A DNA stretch of 64,000 nucleotides from Nitrospirota bacterium (GTDB lineage Bacteria; Nitrospirota; Nitrospiria; Nitrospirales; Nitrospiraceae), in contig JAUSMA010000068.1 of the NCBI GenBank assembly GCA_030645475.1, positions 1 to 64,000 on the forward strand. The letters are read 5' to 3'. The notes beneath the pieces were generated by a model. That model was not told where the DNA came from. It did not search any database and saw only the letters and a program-made list of their open reading frames with translations. The position numbers and the translations under genes were made by a program. Of this stretch, positions 52,301 to 60,123 are shown in pieces. Each line of letters starts with the position of its first letter. The stretch's first letter is position 1.

Positions 52301-53827
52301 TCACTCAGCGTTCCCCTGCGCCTTTTCCTGCAACGCTCGTCTCAGCTCGACCATCGCCAAGGTATCTCGCTCGCAATATCGCAGCAGGCTTTCCTCAATC
52401 GTCGCCCGCTCGATCCAATCGGTTTCGACAAAGACCATACGGTAGTACTGACTGGCGGCATACCCTCCCTCTTTGATGGCCAAATCGTCATAGGCAAGTG
52501 AGGGCACCATCGCCGGCAGCACCGACTTAATGGAGTAGGAACCACCGAATGCAGGATGGTAGTAGTGATCTCGTATGATCGGGAACAGGTCCCAGAGCCT
52601 GGCAATGATACGAGATAAGGCCGGCTTGAGAGACGGAATGGCCACAGAGAGCTGTTCCAAGATGGACCGTTCGTAGGGTGAGTACACGCAGATACTCCCC
52701 TTCTCCCCCAGAGACTCCAGCAAGGACTCGGCCAGTACCCTGCGAGGGTCGCTGACATCCTTGTGCAAAAATTCCTCGTGGCGCAGCTCACCGGTTTCCT
52801 GCTCAATGTGATTCGACCACTGAACCGGGAGTGCTTGATAGGGTCTCGTCTCAGTAAATCGAGGCACCGCCATCATCACCGTCTCGAAATCGAGGTGATG
52901 GACGGGATACTTCACAGCCTCTAGCACCGTGCCGAGCTTCGCAGACACCCACTCGACATTCTCTTTGACGCGGCGCTGAACCGGCGACAATTTCGTACCG
53001 GCAGGAATCTCGTCGATCGTCATCACGCCCTGTTGCGTCAGCTGACCGACCACCTGCTTGGATCCCGGCAAGTAATGAATCCAGCGCGCCGGTTTGTCTT
53101 TGGTGCAATGGTCCCAGAACGGACAATCGTAGGGTGTATGACAATGCTGGTCCGGCTCGATCGCAGGGGCATGAGGCTGGAGCAACATACGAGTCATCTC
53201 AGCCAACCGACCAGGCACTTCAGCCCTACGTTGTGCCACCGCCTCAGACAGATCCTGAATCGCAAACAACGCTGTCAGATCGATGGTCCCATCTCGATAA
53301 AGATAGCCTGTATTGATATGCATGAGACCGACGGAGACGAGCGTCAGCCCTGCGCCTACGATCACTTCGCTTTGCACGGCCAGATCTTCGAGATGGATGT
53401 CTTTGACCCTGGTGGAAGACTTGACCTCAATTAGACGCCAGCCACAAGGCTGTCCCTCTTCGGCTGGAAGACGCTCCAGTACATCTGCACGAATTAAGAC
53501 CCCGGCATGCACAAATGCCGCTTCGAAAATCGCCGGTACGGCAGGATCCTCGATCAGCGCAGCCGTCTGCGCCAGCGCGGCCTCGCTCTGGCGATAGCCC
53601 GCTGTGACCAACACACCCCCTTGGAAGCGGCTCCTGGCCAACTCCCCGACTTCTGTGCCCATCTCAAACATCGCCTGAGTTGCTGCATCCGGCTTCGTCG
53701 CCAGAAAGGGCTGGTGAATTTCGAGATACAGCCGCTTGTGACATTGAAGACCGGACAGAAATTTCGACTTGGAGAGGCGTGGAGCCTTCGGAGGAGAAGC
53801 TGGCGCGGAATCGTTCAGTTCATTCAT
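52301..53827 (-). CDS. DUF2779 protein with RecB-like nuclease region
   Basis: This 508-residue protein begins 'LSKSKFLSGLQCHKRLYLE', the entry of a PD-(D/E)XK RecB-like/Cas4-like domain with a Cys29 and a later 'CHTPYDCPFWDHC' cluster, suggesting an Fe-S site. 'WRLIEVKSSTRVKDIHLEDL' (EVK) fits the nuclease core. The C-terminal DUF2779 half has 'VHHLDFETVMMAVPRFTETR' (an RNase H-like DxE) and 'CVYSPYERSILEQLSVAI'. The predicted role is DNA/RNA cleavage; exact substrate unknown. No CRISPR array is present nearby. Confidence 0.86.
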   Translation of the reverse strand: MNELNDSAPASPPKAPRLSKSKFLSGLQCHKRLYLEIHQPFLATKPDAATQAMFEMGTEVGELARSRFQGGVLVTAGYRQSEAALAQTAALIEDPAVPAIFEAAFVHAGVLIRADVLERLPAEEGQPCGWRLIEVKSSTRVKDIHLEDLAVQSEVIVGAGLTLVSVGLMHINTGYLYRDGTIDLTALFAIQDLSEAVAQRRAEVPGRLAEMTRMLLQPHAPAIEPDQHCHTPYDCPFWDHCTKDKPARWIHYLPGSKQVVGQLTQQGVMTIDEIPAGTKLSPVQRRVKENVEWVSAKLGTVLEAVKYPVHHLDFETVMMAVPRFTETRPYQALPVQWSNHIEQETGELRHEEFLHKDVSDPRRVLAESLLESLGEKGSICVYSPYERSILEQLSVAIPSLKPALSRIIARLWDLFPIIRDHYYHPAFGGSYSIKSVLPAMVPSLAYDDLAIKEGGYAASQYYRMVFVETDWIERATIEESLLRYCERDTLAMVELRRALQEKAQGNAE

Positions 53828-53931
53828 CGTGTATGACCCTAATCGGACGGACCCACATTTGTCCAGCAGCGAGCGAGAATAGCGTGATGGGCAAGAAAGA
53901 CGGGACTAAGAGAGGATAAACTGTACACTAA

Positions 53932-54054
53932 CAGGCTGCTGAGAAAGACCGTCCAGCAAGGCCGCAGCGAGCGAAGAGGCGAGGCGTACCCTTGGGGTAC
54001 GTTGAGCCTCATCGTGAAGCGAGAACGCCGCTGGCGGCCTTTGGCAGCAGCCTG
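53932..54054. repeat. Palindromic intergenic repeat, copy 3
   Basis: Ends CAGGCTGCTG and CAGCAGCCTG are inverted. The centre GGCGTACCCTTGGGGTACGT is identical to copy 2. The element lies just upstream of the MATE gene and stops ~15 bases before its start codon. Confidence 0.85.
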
Positions 54055-54069
54055 CTAGGATGGCCCGCC

Positions 54070-55395
54070 ATGGCATCCCGCATCGCACTGATCAGAAAAT
54101 CCGTCCTCACTCTTGCGTTACCGGTCACGGTCAGCAGCCTGCTCCAACGGACCGAGGGCATCGCCGCCGTCTTCCTCGTAGGCGGTCTCGGTGCTACATC
54201 CATTGCTGCCGTTGGACTTGGCCAGTTACTGGCCTTCATGTCCACCACGCTCGTCTCAGGACTATCAGTGGGGGCAAACGTCCTCATCGCCCAGCTGTCG
54301 GGCGCTCGCCGCAGCAAAGACGTCGGGGAAGCCGCCACCCACCTCCTCGGATTGGCCGCCCTCGTCTCCTGCGCGCTCATGATAGTCGGATTGTCCCTGA
54401 ACCGTCTCACCATGGAACTATTGGGCGCAGAGCATCACGTGATCGCATTGGCCCTTCCCTACTCGAATCTGATTTTCCTGGTCATTCCCTTCACAATCTT
54501 TCTGCAAGTACTCTCCTCGATCATGCAAGGCACAGGAAACACCAAAACTCCAATGTATGCCTTGATCGCCGTGAATCTCCTCTACCTGACGATCGCTTAC
54601 CCATTAATTTACGGCCACTGGGGTTTTCCCGCCTGGGGGCTCACAGGAGCAGCGGTGGCGACAGGTATCGCAGAAGGAACAGGCGTAGCCTATCTCCTCT
54701 GGGCCAATCGAACGCTCTTCAAAAAATCGCTCAAGATACGCCGCGATCTCATGCGCTCCACCTGGCAGATCGGAGCACCGGTTTCCGGCGAACGGATGTT
54801 TCAACAGGCGGGCATTATCCTCTATACCAAGATCGTGCTGCTCTACGGGACAGTGACCTACGCCGCCCATCAAGTGGGCCTGTCGATTGAATCCCTCTCG
54901 TTCCTGCCGGGCTATGGCTTCGCGATTGCGGCAGCCACGATGGTGGGACAGAGTATCGGCGCGGGGAAATATGTGCGGGCCAAACTCGAAAACTGGGAGG
55001 CCAACCGGTTAGCCACCATCGCGATGGCCTCGATGGGCGTCCTCTTCTTTTTCTTTCCCTACGTGCTGCTCCGCGCATTTACGAATGACGAAGCGGTGGT
55101 CGAACTCGGGACCGTCTTCCTGCGCATCGTCGCGGTCCTCCAAGTGCCGCTCGCCCTCACCATGGTCCTGGCAGGATCGTTGCGTGGAGCAGGCGATACC
55201 AGATTTATCATGTGGGCCACGACGATCGGCATGTGGGGAGTCCGCGTGCCCATTGCGATGATCGCGGGCCCCTGGCTCGCACTGGATGTACTCTACGTCT
55301 GGAGCGCGATGATCGCGGATTGGACAGTCCGAATGGGACTACTACTCTGGCGCTACCAATCGGAACGGTGGAAAGCGATTCAGGTCTTCCGGTAA
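54070..55395 (+). CDS. MATE-family efflux transporter
   Basis: The start ATG 54070 (441 residues) is preferred; upstream in-frame codons lie within the palindromic repeat. Twelve hydrophobic segments are visible, with the typical MATE features: 'LALPVTVSSLLQRTEGIAAV' at the start, 'AVGLGQLLAFMSTTLVSGLS', 'VGANVLIAQLSGARRSKDVG' (first half) and 'AAATMVGQSIGAGKYVRAKL' (second half). These proteins export drugs or cationic compounds using Na+ or H+. No regulator is adjacent; it converges with the next gene with a 10-base gap. Confidence 0.92.
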   Translation: MASRIALIRKSVLTLALPVTVSSLLQRTEGIAAVFLVGGLGATSIAAVGLGQLLAFMSTTLVSGLSVGANVLIAQLSGARRSKDVGEAATHLLGLAALVSCALMIVGLSLNRLTMELLGAEHHVIALALPYSNLIFLVIPFTIFLQVLSSIMQGTGNTKTPMYALIAVNLLYLTIAYPLIYGHWGFPAWGLTGAAVATGIAEGTGVAYLLWANRTLFKKSLKIRRDLMRSTWQIGAPVSGERMFQQAGIILYTKIVLLYGTVTYAAHQVGLSIESLSFLPGYGFAIAAATMVGQSIGAGKYVRAKLENWEANRLATIAMASMGVLFFFFPYVLLRAFTNDEAVVELGTVFLRIVAVLQVPLALTMVLAGSLRGAGDTRFIMWATTIGMWGVRVPIAMIAGPWLALDVLYVWSAMIADWTVRMGLLLWRYQSERWKAIQVFR

Positions 55396-55405
55396 GAGAT
55401 CGCAC

Positions 55406-56749
55406 TCAGCAATTCGTCCGCACCGATGGCCGCGTATCTGTTCCCGTTCCGATGGTCACTTCGATCCGCGCGACCCCCTTCACATTGGCGCACAAATCTC
55501 CCAGCCCGGGTGTCACCAATCGATAGGGTCCGCCTTTGGATTCCGGCAGCGCTTCTCCGTCTACTTCGTACAACAGAATCCCCCACTCTAAGGCTTGCGC
55601 GAGCGTGAGACAGGCTGAATACTTTCCGTCTGCCGAATGCACCGTCACATGGTCGGCATTGATCCCCAAGGCCGGCACATCCAACAATGCCTTGAGGCGA
55701 ATGCCTGTCCCCTTCATGTTGGGCATCACCGTCGAAATGTCGAGCTGCTGTTCTGCCGGCAGGGCCGCGATTGCCGAACGATCGAGCGAGACCGGCTGCA
55801 CCACCGCCCCGTCGATTCGCACAATACCGGGGCCGGTTCGATCCCGCTCGGTGATCGTTTTGATCACGGCTGTCAGCATGTCGTTCAACGGCGTCGGGAT
55901 ACCGAACTCCCGCCCGAGCTTGGCAACATACCCATTCAGCACATCGATCTCAGTCGGCCGCCCAGCCTTCCAATCGTCATACATGGAGGTATGGATATCG
56001 CGAATCTCCTGGGTCCAGCGAACGACCTTCTCCGCCATATCGTGGGCTAACGGCACCTTGACGGCTGCCGCGACTGCCATCACTTCCCCCACGATCTGTT
56101 GAATGACGCGCAGCATCTCGGGATGATCGAGCGCCTTGGCAACTTTGTCGTCGATCATCACCGTCAGAGGATTAAAGACGCAATTCCAGCACATCTTCTC
56201 CCACTTACTGCGCCTGACATCCTCGGTCAACTGACAGGGAATGCCCGCCTGCTTGAACAGATCCGCGATGGCCAGCAGACGAGGGCTCTGATGTCCCATC
56301 ATCTCGCCGATCGCCACCGCCCCCTTTTTGTAATGATCGATGACCCCTGGCGCGGCGATCTTGGAGTAAATGAAGGCCACCCCACCCACGACACAATCTC
56401 GTTGGAGGCGCGATACAATACGATCTTCTGTATCGACCCCATTCTGGAGGGTCAGAATGACGGTCTGATCGGTCAGGACCGGTTCGATTTGGGTGAGCAC
56501 TTCATCCAAATCGTAGGCTTTCACGGAGAGGATGATCAGATCCGGCCTCGGGAGATCTCGTGGATCAGATGCTGCTTGCGGATGCACGGTGAAGGAGCCC
56601 TTAGCACTGCGGATCGTGAGACCATTTTGCTTCACGGCAGCAAGGGTCTTAGGCCGCAGCAGGAACGACACATTGGGATTGTTCTTCGCCAGATGCGCCC
56701 CGAAAAACCCGCCCACCGATCCGGCACCGACCATCAGAATATTTTTCAT
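55406..56749 (-). CDS. Ketopantoate-reductase-like enzyme fused to molybdopterin-binding-like domain
   Basis: Residues 1-310 are a PanE/ApbA-type 2-dehydropantoate 2-reductase: 'ILMVGAGSVGGFFGAHLAKN' Rossmann motif, 'DLIILSVKAYDLDEVL', 'LTLQNGVDTEDRIVSRL', 'DVRRSKWEKMCWNCVFNPLT' (catalytic Lys and Asn), 'GRPTEIDVLNGYVAKLG'. PanE proteins usually stop here. This one continues ~135 residues: 'GIVRIDGAVVQPVSLDRSAI', 'MPNMKGTGIRLKALLDVPAL', 'VTVHSADGKYSACLTLAQAL', 'GGPYRLVTPGLGDLCANVKG', which match the oxidoreductase molybdopterin-binding (sulfite-oxidase-like) domain. The conserved Cys of true sulfite oxidases is absent at the usual place. RBS 'AAGGAGTAAGGCG' is strong. The fusion is unusual. 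Confidence 0.84.
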   Translation of the reverse strand: MKNILMVGAGSVGGFFGAHLAKNNPNVSFLLRPKTLAAVKQNGLTIRSAKGSFTVHPQAASDPRDLPRPDLIILSVKAYDLDEVLTQIEPVLTDQTVILTLQNGVDTEDRIVSRLQRDCVVGGVAFIYSKIAAPGVIDHYKKGAVAIGEMMGHQSPRLLAIADLFKQAGIPCQLTEDVRRSKWEKMCWNCVFNPLTVMIDDKVAKALDHPEMLRVIQQIVGEVMAVAAAVKVPLAHDMAEKVVRWTQEIRDIHTSMYDDWKAGRPTEIDVLNGYVAKLGREFGIPTPLNDMLTAVIKTITERDRTGPGIVRIDGAVVQPVSLDRSAIAALPAEQQLDISTVMPNMKGTGIRLKALLDVPALGINADHVTVHSADGKYSACLTLAQALEWGILLYEVDGEALPESKGGPYRLVTPGLGDLCANVKGVARIEVTIGTGTDTRPSVRTNC

Positions 56750-56840
56750 CGCCTTACTCCTTCCGAGCGACCTAGGGAAAAATACAGTTTACCCCTGAAA
56801 CATTCACAGACATCGAAAGCTAAGATAGCCACGACCCACC

Positions 56841-56969
56841 TTACAGGATGCTCAAAATGGCCGCCCAGCAAGGCCGCAGCGAGTGAAGAGCCGAGGCGTA
56901 CCCGTAGGGTACGTTGAGGGTCTGAACGATGCGAGAACGCCGCTGGCGGACTTTTTCAGCATCCTGTAA
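56841..56969. repeat. Palindromic intergenic repeat, copy 4
   Basis: Ends TTACAGGATGCT and AGCATCCTGTAA are inverted. The centre GGCGTACCCGTAGGGTACGT keeps the hairpin with two base changes from copy 2. It lies between the PanE-like gene and the sirtuin gene. Confidence 0.85.
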
Positions 56970-57018
56970 AAGAGGCCGTACTATAGCAGGCCGCTGAACT
57001 AGGATAAAATACCTCGCC

Positions 57019-57744
57019 ATGAGCCCAGAAGAACTATCAGAAGCCCGCTCTCACGTTACGTCCGCGCGAGCCATCACAGTCCTGACCGGTGCGGGCATTT
57101 CAGCCGATAGCGGCGTGCCGACTTTTCGCGGAACGGAGGGTTTGTGGCGCAGCTACCGTGCGGAAGATCTCGCGACCCCGGAGGCGTTTGAGCGAGACCC
57201 CCGGCTGGTCTGGGAATGGTACAACTGGCGACGTGAATTGATTGCCACGAAACAACCGAATCCTGCCCACCTTGCCCTTACAGAACTTGAGCGTCGCAGG
57301 CCCGATACATTCTGGCTCATCACGCAAAATGTGGATGGGCTCCATCGAACCGCCGGATCACAACGCCTCTCCGAAATTCACGGTAATATCTGGAAGGTTC
57401 GTTGCACGGGCTGTGCGGTGATCACAGACAATCATGAGGTTCCTCTTCCTCTCCTGCCGATGTGCCGGCAATGCGGCGAACTGCTCCGACCTCATATCGT
57501 CTGGTTTGGGGAGTCGCTGTGGGAAGAAGACCTGCGACGCTGCAATGAGGTGCTACGGGACTGCGACCTCTTATTGGTAATCGGCACGTCCGGAGTCGTC
57601 TATCCAGCTGCAGGTTTTGCATCAGTCGCAAAGGAAACCGGCGCGCTGGTCATCGAAATCAATCTTGAAACCACCCCACAATCGGACCTGGTCGATCTCT
57701 CGTTACAGGGCCGAGCAAAAGATCTGGTTCCGTTACTTCTTTGA
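57019..57744 (+). CDS. cobB: Sirtuin-type NAD-dependent deacylase
   Basis: This 241-residue enzyme has 'TVLTGAGISADSGVPTFRGT' (GAGxS), 'LITQNVDGLHRTAGSQRL' (TQNxDxLH), 'EIHGNIWKVRCTGC' (catalytic His, zinc Cys pair) and 'CRQCGELLRPHIVWFGE' (second pair). The helical 'LVWEWYNWRRELIATKQ' carries the YxxR of class III sirtuins that prefer succinyl/malonyl lysine. It is a cytoplasmic protein deacylase. It converges with the HAD gene, overlapping 12 bases. Confidence 0.93.
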   Translation: MSPEELSEARSHVTSARAITVLTGAGISADSGVPTFRGTEGLWRSYRAEDLATPEAFERDPRLVWEWYNWRRELIATKQPNPAHLALTELERRRPDTFWLITQNVDGLHRTAGSQRLSEIHGNIWKVRCTGCAVITDNHEVPLPLLPMCRQCGELLRPHIVWFGESLWEEDLRRCNEVLRDCDLLLVIGTSGVVYPAAGFASVAKETGALVIEINLETTPQSDLVDLSLQGRAKDLVPLLL

Positions 57745-58458
57745 AGCCAGCACCAGAGGAAGAAGCTCTTCCAACGTTCGAATGACGTGCCCGCCAGACG
57801 TCTGAGCGCGGCCGGTACGATCCAGCAACACACCGGTCAGCCCGGCCTTGGTCGCACCCTCCTGATCGTCCCGGACACTGTCACCGACATGTATCGCTTC
57901 GTCCGGATCGATGGCATGTTTCTCCAGAGCAATTTCGAAGATTTTTGCCGCCGGCTTCGCTGCTCTGGAGAGGCTCGCAATCGTCACCGTATCGAAGAGC
58001 CGGTCGATGCCCAGTCCCCGTATCACCGGAAAAAGACGGGAATCGAAGTTCGACACGATTCCCAGCTCGAACCCCTCTTCACGCAACCTCGTCAGCACGG
58101 CATGGGTTTCAGGGAACAGCGTCCAGGAACGAGGATCTTCAAACAGCTGAAAGACCTCCTCGAAGAATTCATCGAATCGCTCGAACATCCCCACGCGATA
58201 AAACACGTTATGGACGATGTCGAACCACCAGAGCCGCTCGCATTGCTTTAACTTGAGGGGATCCGTGACGGCAAAAATCGGCGGCGCGGCATCATGAAAG
58301 GCACGCTGAAAGGCTTGTCCGATGGATACCAGAGAGTCGGGTTTCTGCCGAAACCCATACTGAAGCGCACGCTGCAAGTAGATGTCCGCCACCGAACCGT
58401 TAATATGAAAAAGTGTTTCGGCTGCATCGAAAAAAATGACGTGGATTGGGCTCTTCAT
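57733..58458 (-). CDS. HAD-superfamily hydrolase (HDHD3-like)
   Basis: This 241-residue protein starts 'HVIFFDAAETLFHINGSVAD'. The nucleophile Asp is present, but motif I reads DAAET rather than DxDxT, the variant known in HDHD3-type members. Later motifs 'LGIVSNFDSRLFPVIRGLGI', 'KPAAKIFEIALEKH' and 'HVGDSVRDDQEGATKAGL' complete the HAD fold with a helical cap. It is a phosphatase of unknown substrate. It overlaps the sirtuin gene's end. Confidence 0.88.
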   Translation of the reverse strand: MKSPIHVIFFDAAETLFHINGSVADIYLQRALQYGFRQKPDSLVSIGQAFQRAFHDAAPPIFAVTDPLKLKQCERLWWFDIVHNVFYRVGMFERFDEFFEEVFQLFEDPRSWTLFPETHAVLTRLREEGFELGIVSNFDSRLFPVIRGLGIDRLFDTVTIASLSRAAKPAAKIFEIALEKHAIDPDEAIHVGDSVRDDQEGATKAGLTGVLLDRTGRAQTSGGHVIRTLEELLPLVLASKK

Positions 58459-58598
58459 GGGTTATAGCGATCCTCTTTCTGTCGAATTAGAGTCAGTCCA
58501 AACATTCGAAGTCGCAACAGGTACCGATCATGCGATTTCTTGACAAAGAATACCCCCACTGCTAGCTTCGAGATAGTTCAATAACATTGGAGGGTTAG

Positions 58599-59735
58599 GT
58601 GGCTTCTACCATCTTTATCGTCGACAGTAGCCCCGCTGTCCGTCGGTTGGTCGAGCAGATTTCCACGCCGGAAGGCTGTGATGTCGTGGGATTCCAGGAT
58701 GCTCCCACCGCCTTAGAAGCGGCACGCCGAATGAGCCCCCATCTTATCATTGCCGACTATCATATAGAGAACATGACCTTTTCGGGATTCTGCAAGGAAA
58801 TCTACAAGCTGGATAACTTGGCAGAAACCTCTATTGTCTCCCTGATCAGCCCGTCTGACCGCGTCGATGAAACCCACTTACGTTCGCTGGGCGTGAAGCT
58901 GTTCCTCAAGAAACCCTTTCAGTCAGAAGACCTCATCGATGTGATCAAGAGTCTGGAAGCACAGCAGGCATCCAGGACGAATGGAACAAAGAAGAAATCT
59001 CGTTCCTGGCCGCCGGTCTCAAGCGCGACAGACTCGGATGATGAGGACGAATTCAACGGCGACAGCGCGACCGAAGAAGAAGAGGAACAAGCGATCGCAC
59101 CCCACCCTCAACCGAAAGAACCCCCTGTGACCACAACCACTGCCGCGCAGGTTTCGACACCCGAGCCTGAAGAGGCGATGAAGGGCCTCTTCGGTCAACT
59201 CCTTCAGTCCATATCAGAACGGACGGAAAAAAACATTGCCGACCTGCTTCCCCAGATGGTGGGGAAAGATCTGGCCACCCTCGTGGCCAAGGCCGTGGAA
59301 ACAGAGGTGCAGCGCAACATGGGCGCGGCGCTCACGAAAGAGCGGCTGACAGAGGTGCTTGAACCGATGCTCATCGCAGCGCTCCCGAAGGTCCTCTCAC
59401 GAGAAACGGTCTTGCTCGAACCCGTCATTCGACAAGGCATTTTCGATATCGCGAGCCCCCTGATCAAGGAACGCATCGATCAACTCGTCCGGGAACAAGC
59501 CAATACCGTGCGCACCCTACTGCCCGATATGATTCGGGAACAACTCGGATCGATTGAGGAACTCGTAAAAGAAGAGATCCAACAGGCTGCCGCTAAGCAA
59601 ACTGCTGGAATAGTCGACACCCTCGTCAGGACGACGGCTCGAGAGCAGGTGGAAGAGGCTGTTCAGCGTCTGGTCCCCGACCTGGCTGAAGAGCAGATCA
59701 AAGCAGAGATCACACGTCTCACACAAGCCGTATAG
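58599..59735 (+). CDS. Response regulator with long helical C-terminus
   Basis: The start codon is GTG (58599) after GGAGGG; 378 residues. An N-terminal receiver domain has 'IFIVDSSPAVRRLVEQISTP', phospho-Asp in 'SPHLIIADYHIENMTFSGF', and Lys in 'VKLFLKKPFQSEDLIDVIKS'. A low-complexity acidic linker (DDEDEFNGDSATEEEEEQ) and Pro/Thr-rich stretch follow, then ~200 residues of charged heptad-like helices ('RTEKNIADLLPQMVGKDLAT', 'EEIQQAAAKQTAGIVDTLVR'). No DNA-binding or enzymatic output is visible; it may scaffold partners. A 37-residue basic gene follows on the other strand. Confidence 0.84.
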   Translation: MASTIFIVDSSPAVRRLVEQISTPEGCDVVGFQDAPTALEAARRMSPHLIIADYHIENMTFSGFCKEIYKLDNLAETSIVSLISPSDRVDETHLRSLGVKLFLKKPFQSEDLIDVIKSLEAQQASRTNGTKKKSRSWPPVSSATDSDDEDEFNGDSATEEEEEQAIAPHPQPKEPPVTTTTAAQVSTPEPEEAMKGLFGQLLQSISERTEKNIADLLPQMVGKDLATLVAKAVETEVQRNMGAALTKERLTEVLEPMLIAALPKVLSRETVLLEPVIRQGIFDIASPLIKERIDQLVREQANTVRTLLPDMIREQLGSIEELVKEEIQQAAAKQTAGIVDTLVRTTAREQVEEAVQRLVPDLAEEQIKAEITRLTQAV

Positions 59736-59757
59736 AACCTTCTCCCCCCGGTCCGAC

Positions 59758-59871
59758 TTAGCCCTTCTTGGTCTTCTTGCCTCGTTTGGCGTTTGCCAAG
59801 GCCTTCACGCGCGCCATGCTCTTTAAATGCTTCTTTCTTGTCTTACGGTCTTTTTCACGGCCTGTGGCCAT
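59758..59871 (-). CDS. 37-residue highly basic protein
   Basis: Not long enough for standard ORF lists. ATG 59871 follows GGAGAG. The product MATGREKDRKTRKKHLKSMA then RVKALANAKRGKKTKKG has 15 Lys/Arg in 37 residues and a helical pattern. Such composition suggests an RNA- or ribosome-bound peptide; no family recognised. It converges with the response regulator gene. Confidence 0.6.
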   Translation of the reverse strand: MATGREKDRKTRKKHLKSMARVKALANAKRGKKTKKG

Positions 59872-60030
59872 AGTCTCTCCAAATCGTCAAAAGTGGAAGC
59901 GGAACGAACCCTTCGCCCTCGCCTTGTGCGAGTCTGTATAACACACGGCTCGGCACCCCTCAAGCTATCAGTGCACCCATCATTCCTTGAGAGGGCACCG
60001 TTCGCATGTTAAGATGCGCCTCATTTTACG

Positions 60031-60056
60031 CAGAATGCTGAAAAAGTCCGCCAGTC
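60031..60056. repeat. Half copy of the palindromic repeat
   Basis: CGCAGAATGCTGAAAAAGTC followed by CGCCAG corresponds to one arm of the ~125-bp repeat family, reverse-complemented. The rest of the element is missing here; what follows to the valS start shows only weak traces. Confidence 0.55.
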
Positions 60057-60123
60057 CCGCCCCTCTCGTGCGGCGATTGTGCCAACTGAGTTCATCCACA
60101 GCCTACTAGGACACCGTGACTGA

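Noticed and set aside
52301-53827. Cas4 or another CRISPR-linked nuclease
   Set aside because: The RecB-like region is joined to DUF2779 and no repeat array or cas gene is in the window.
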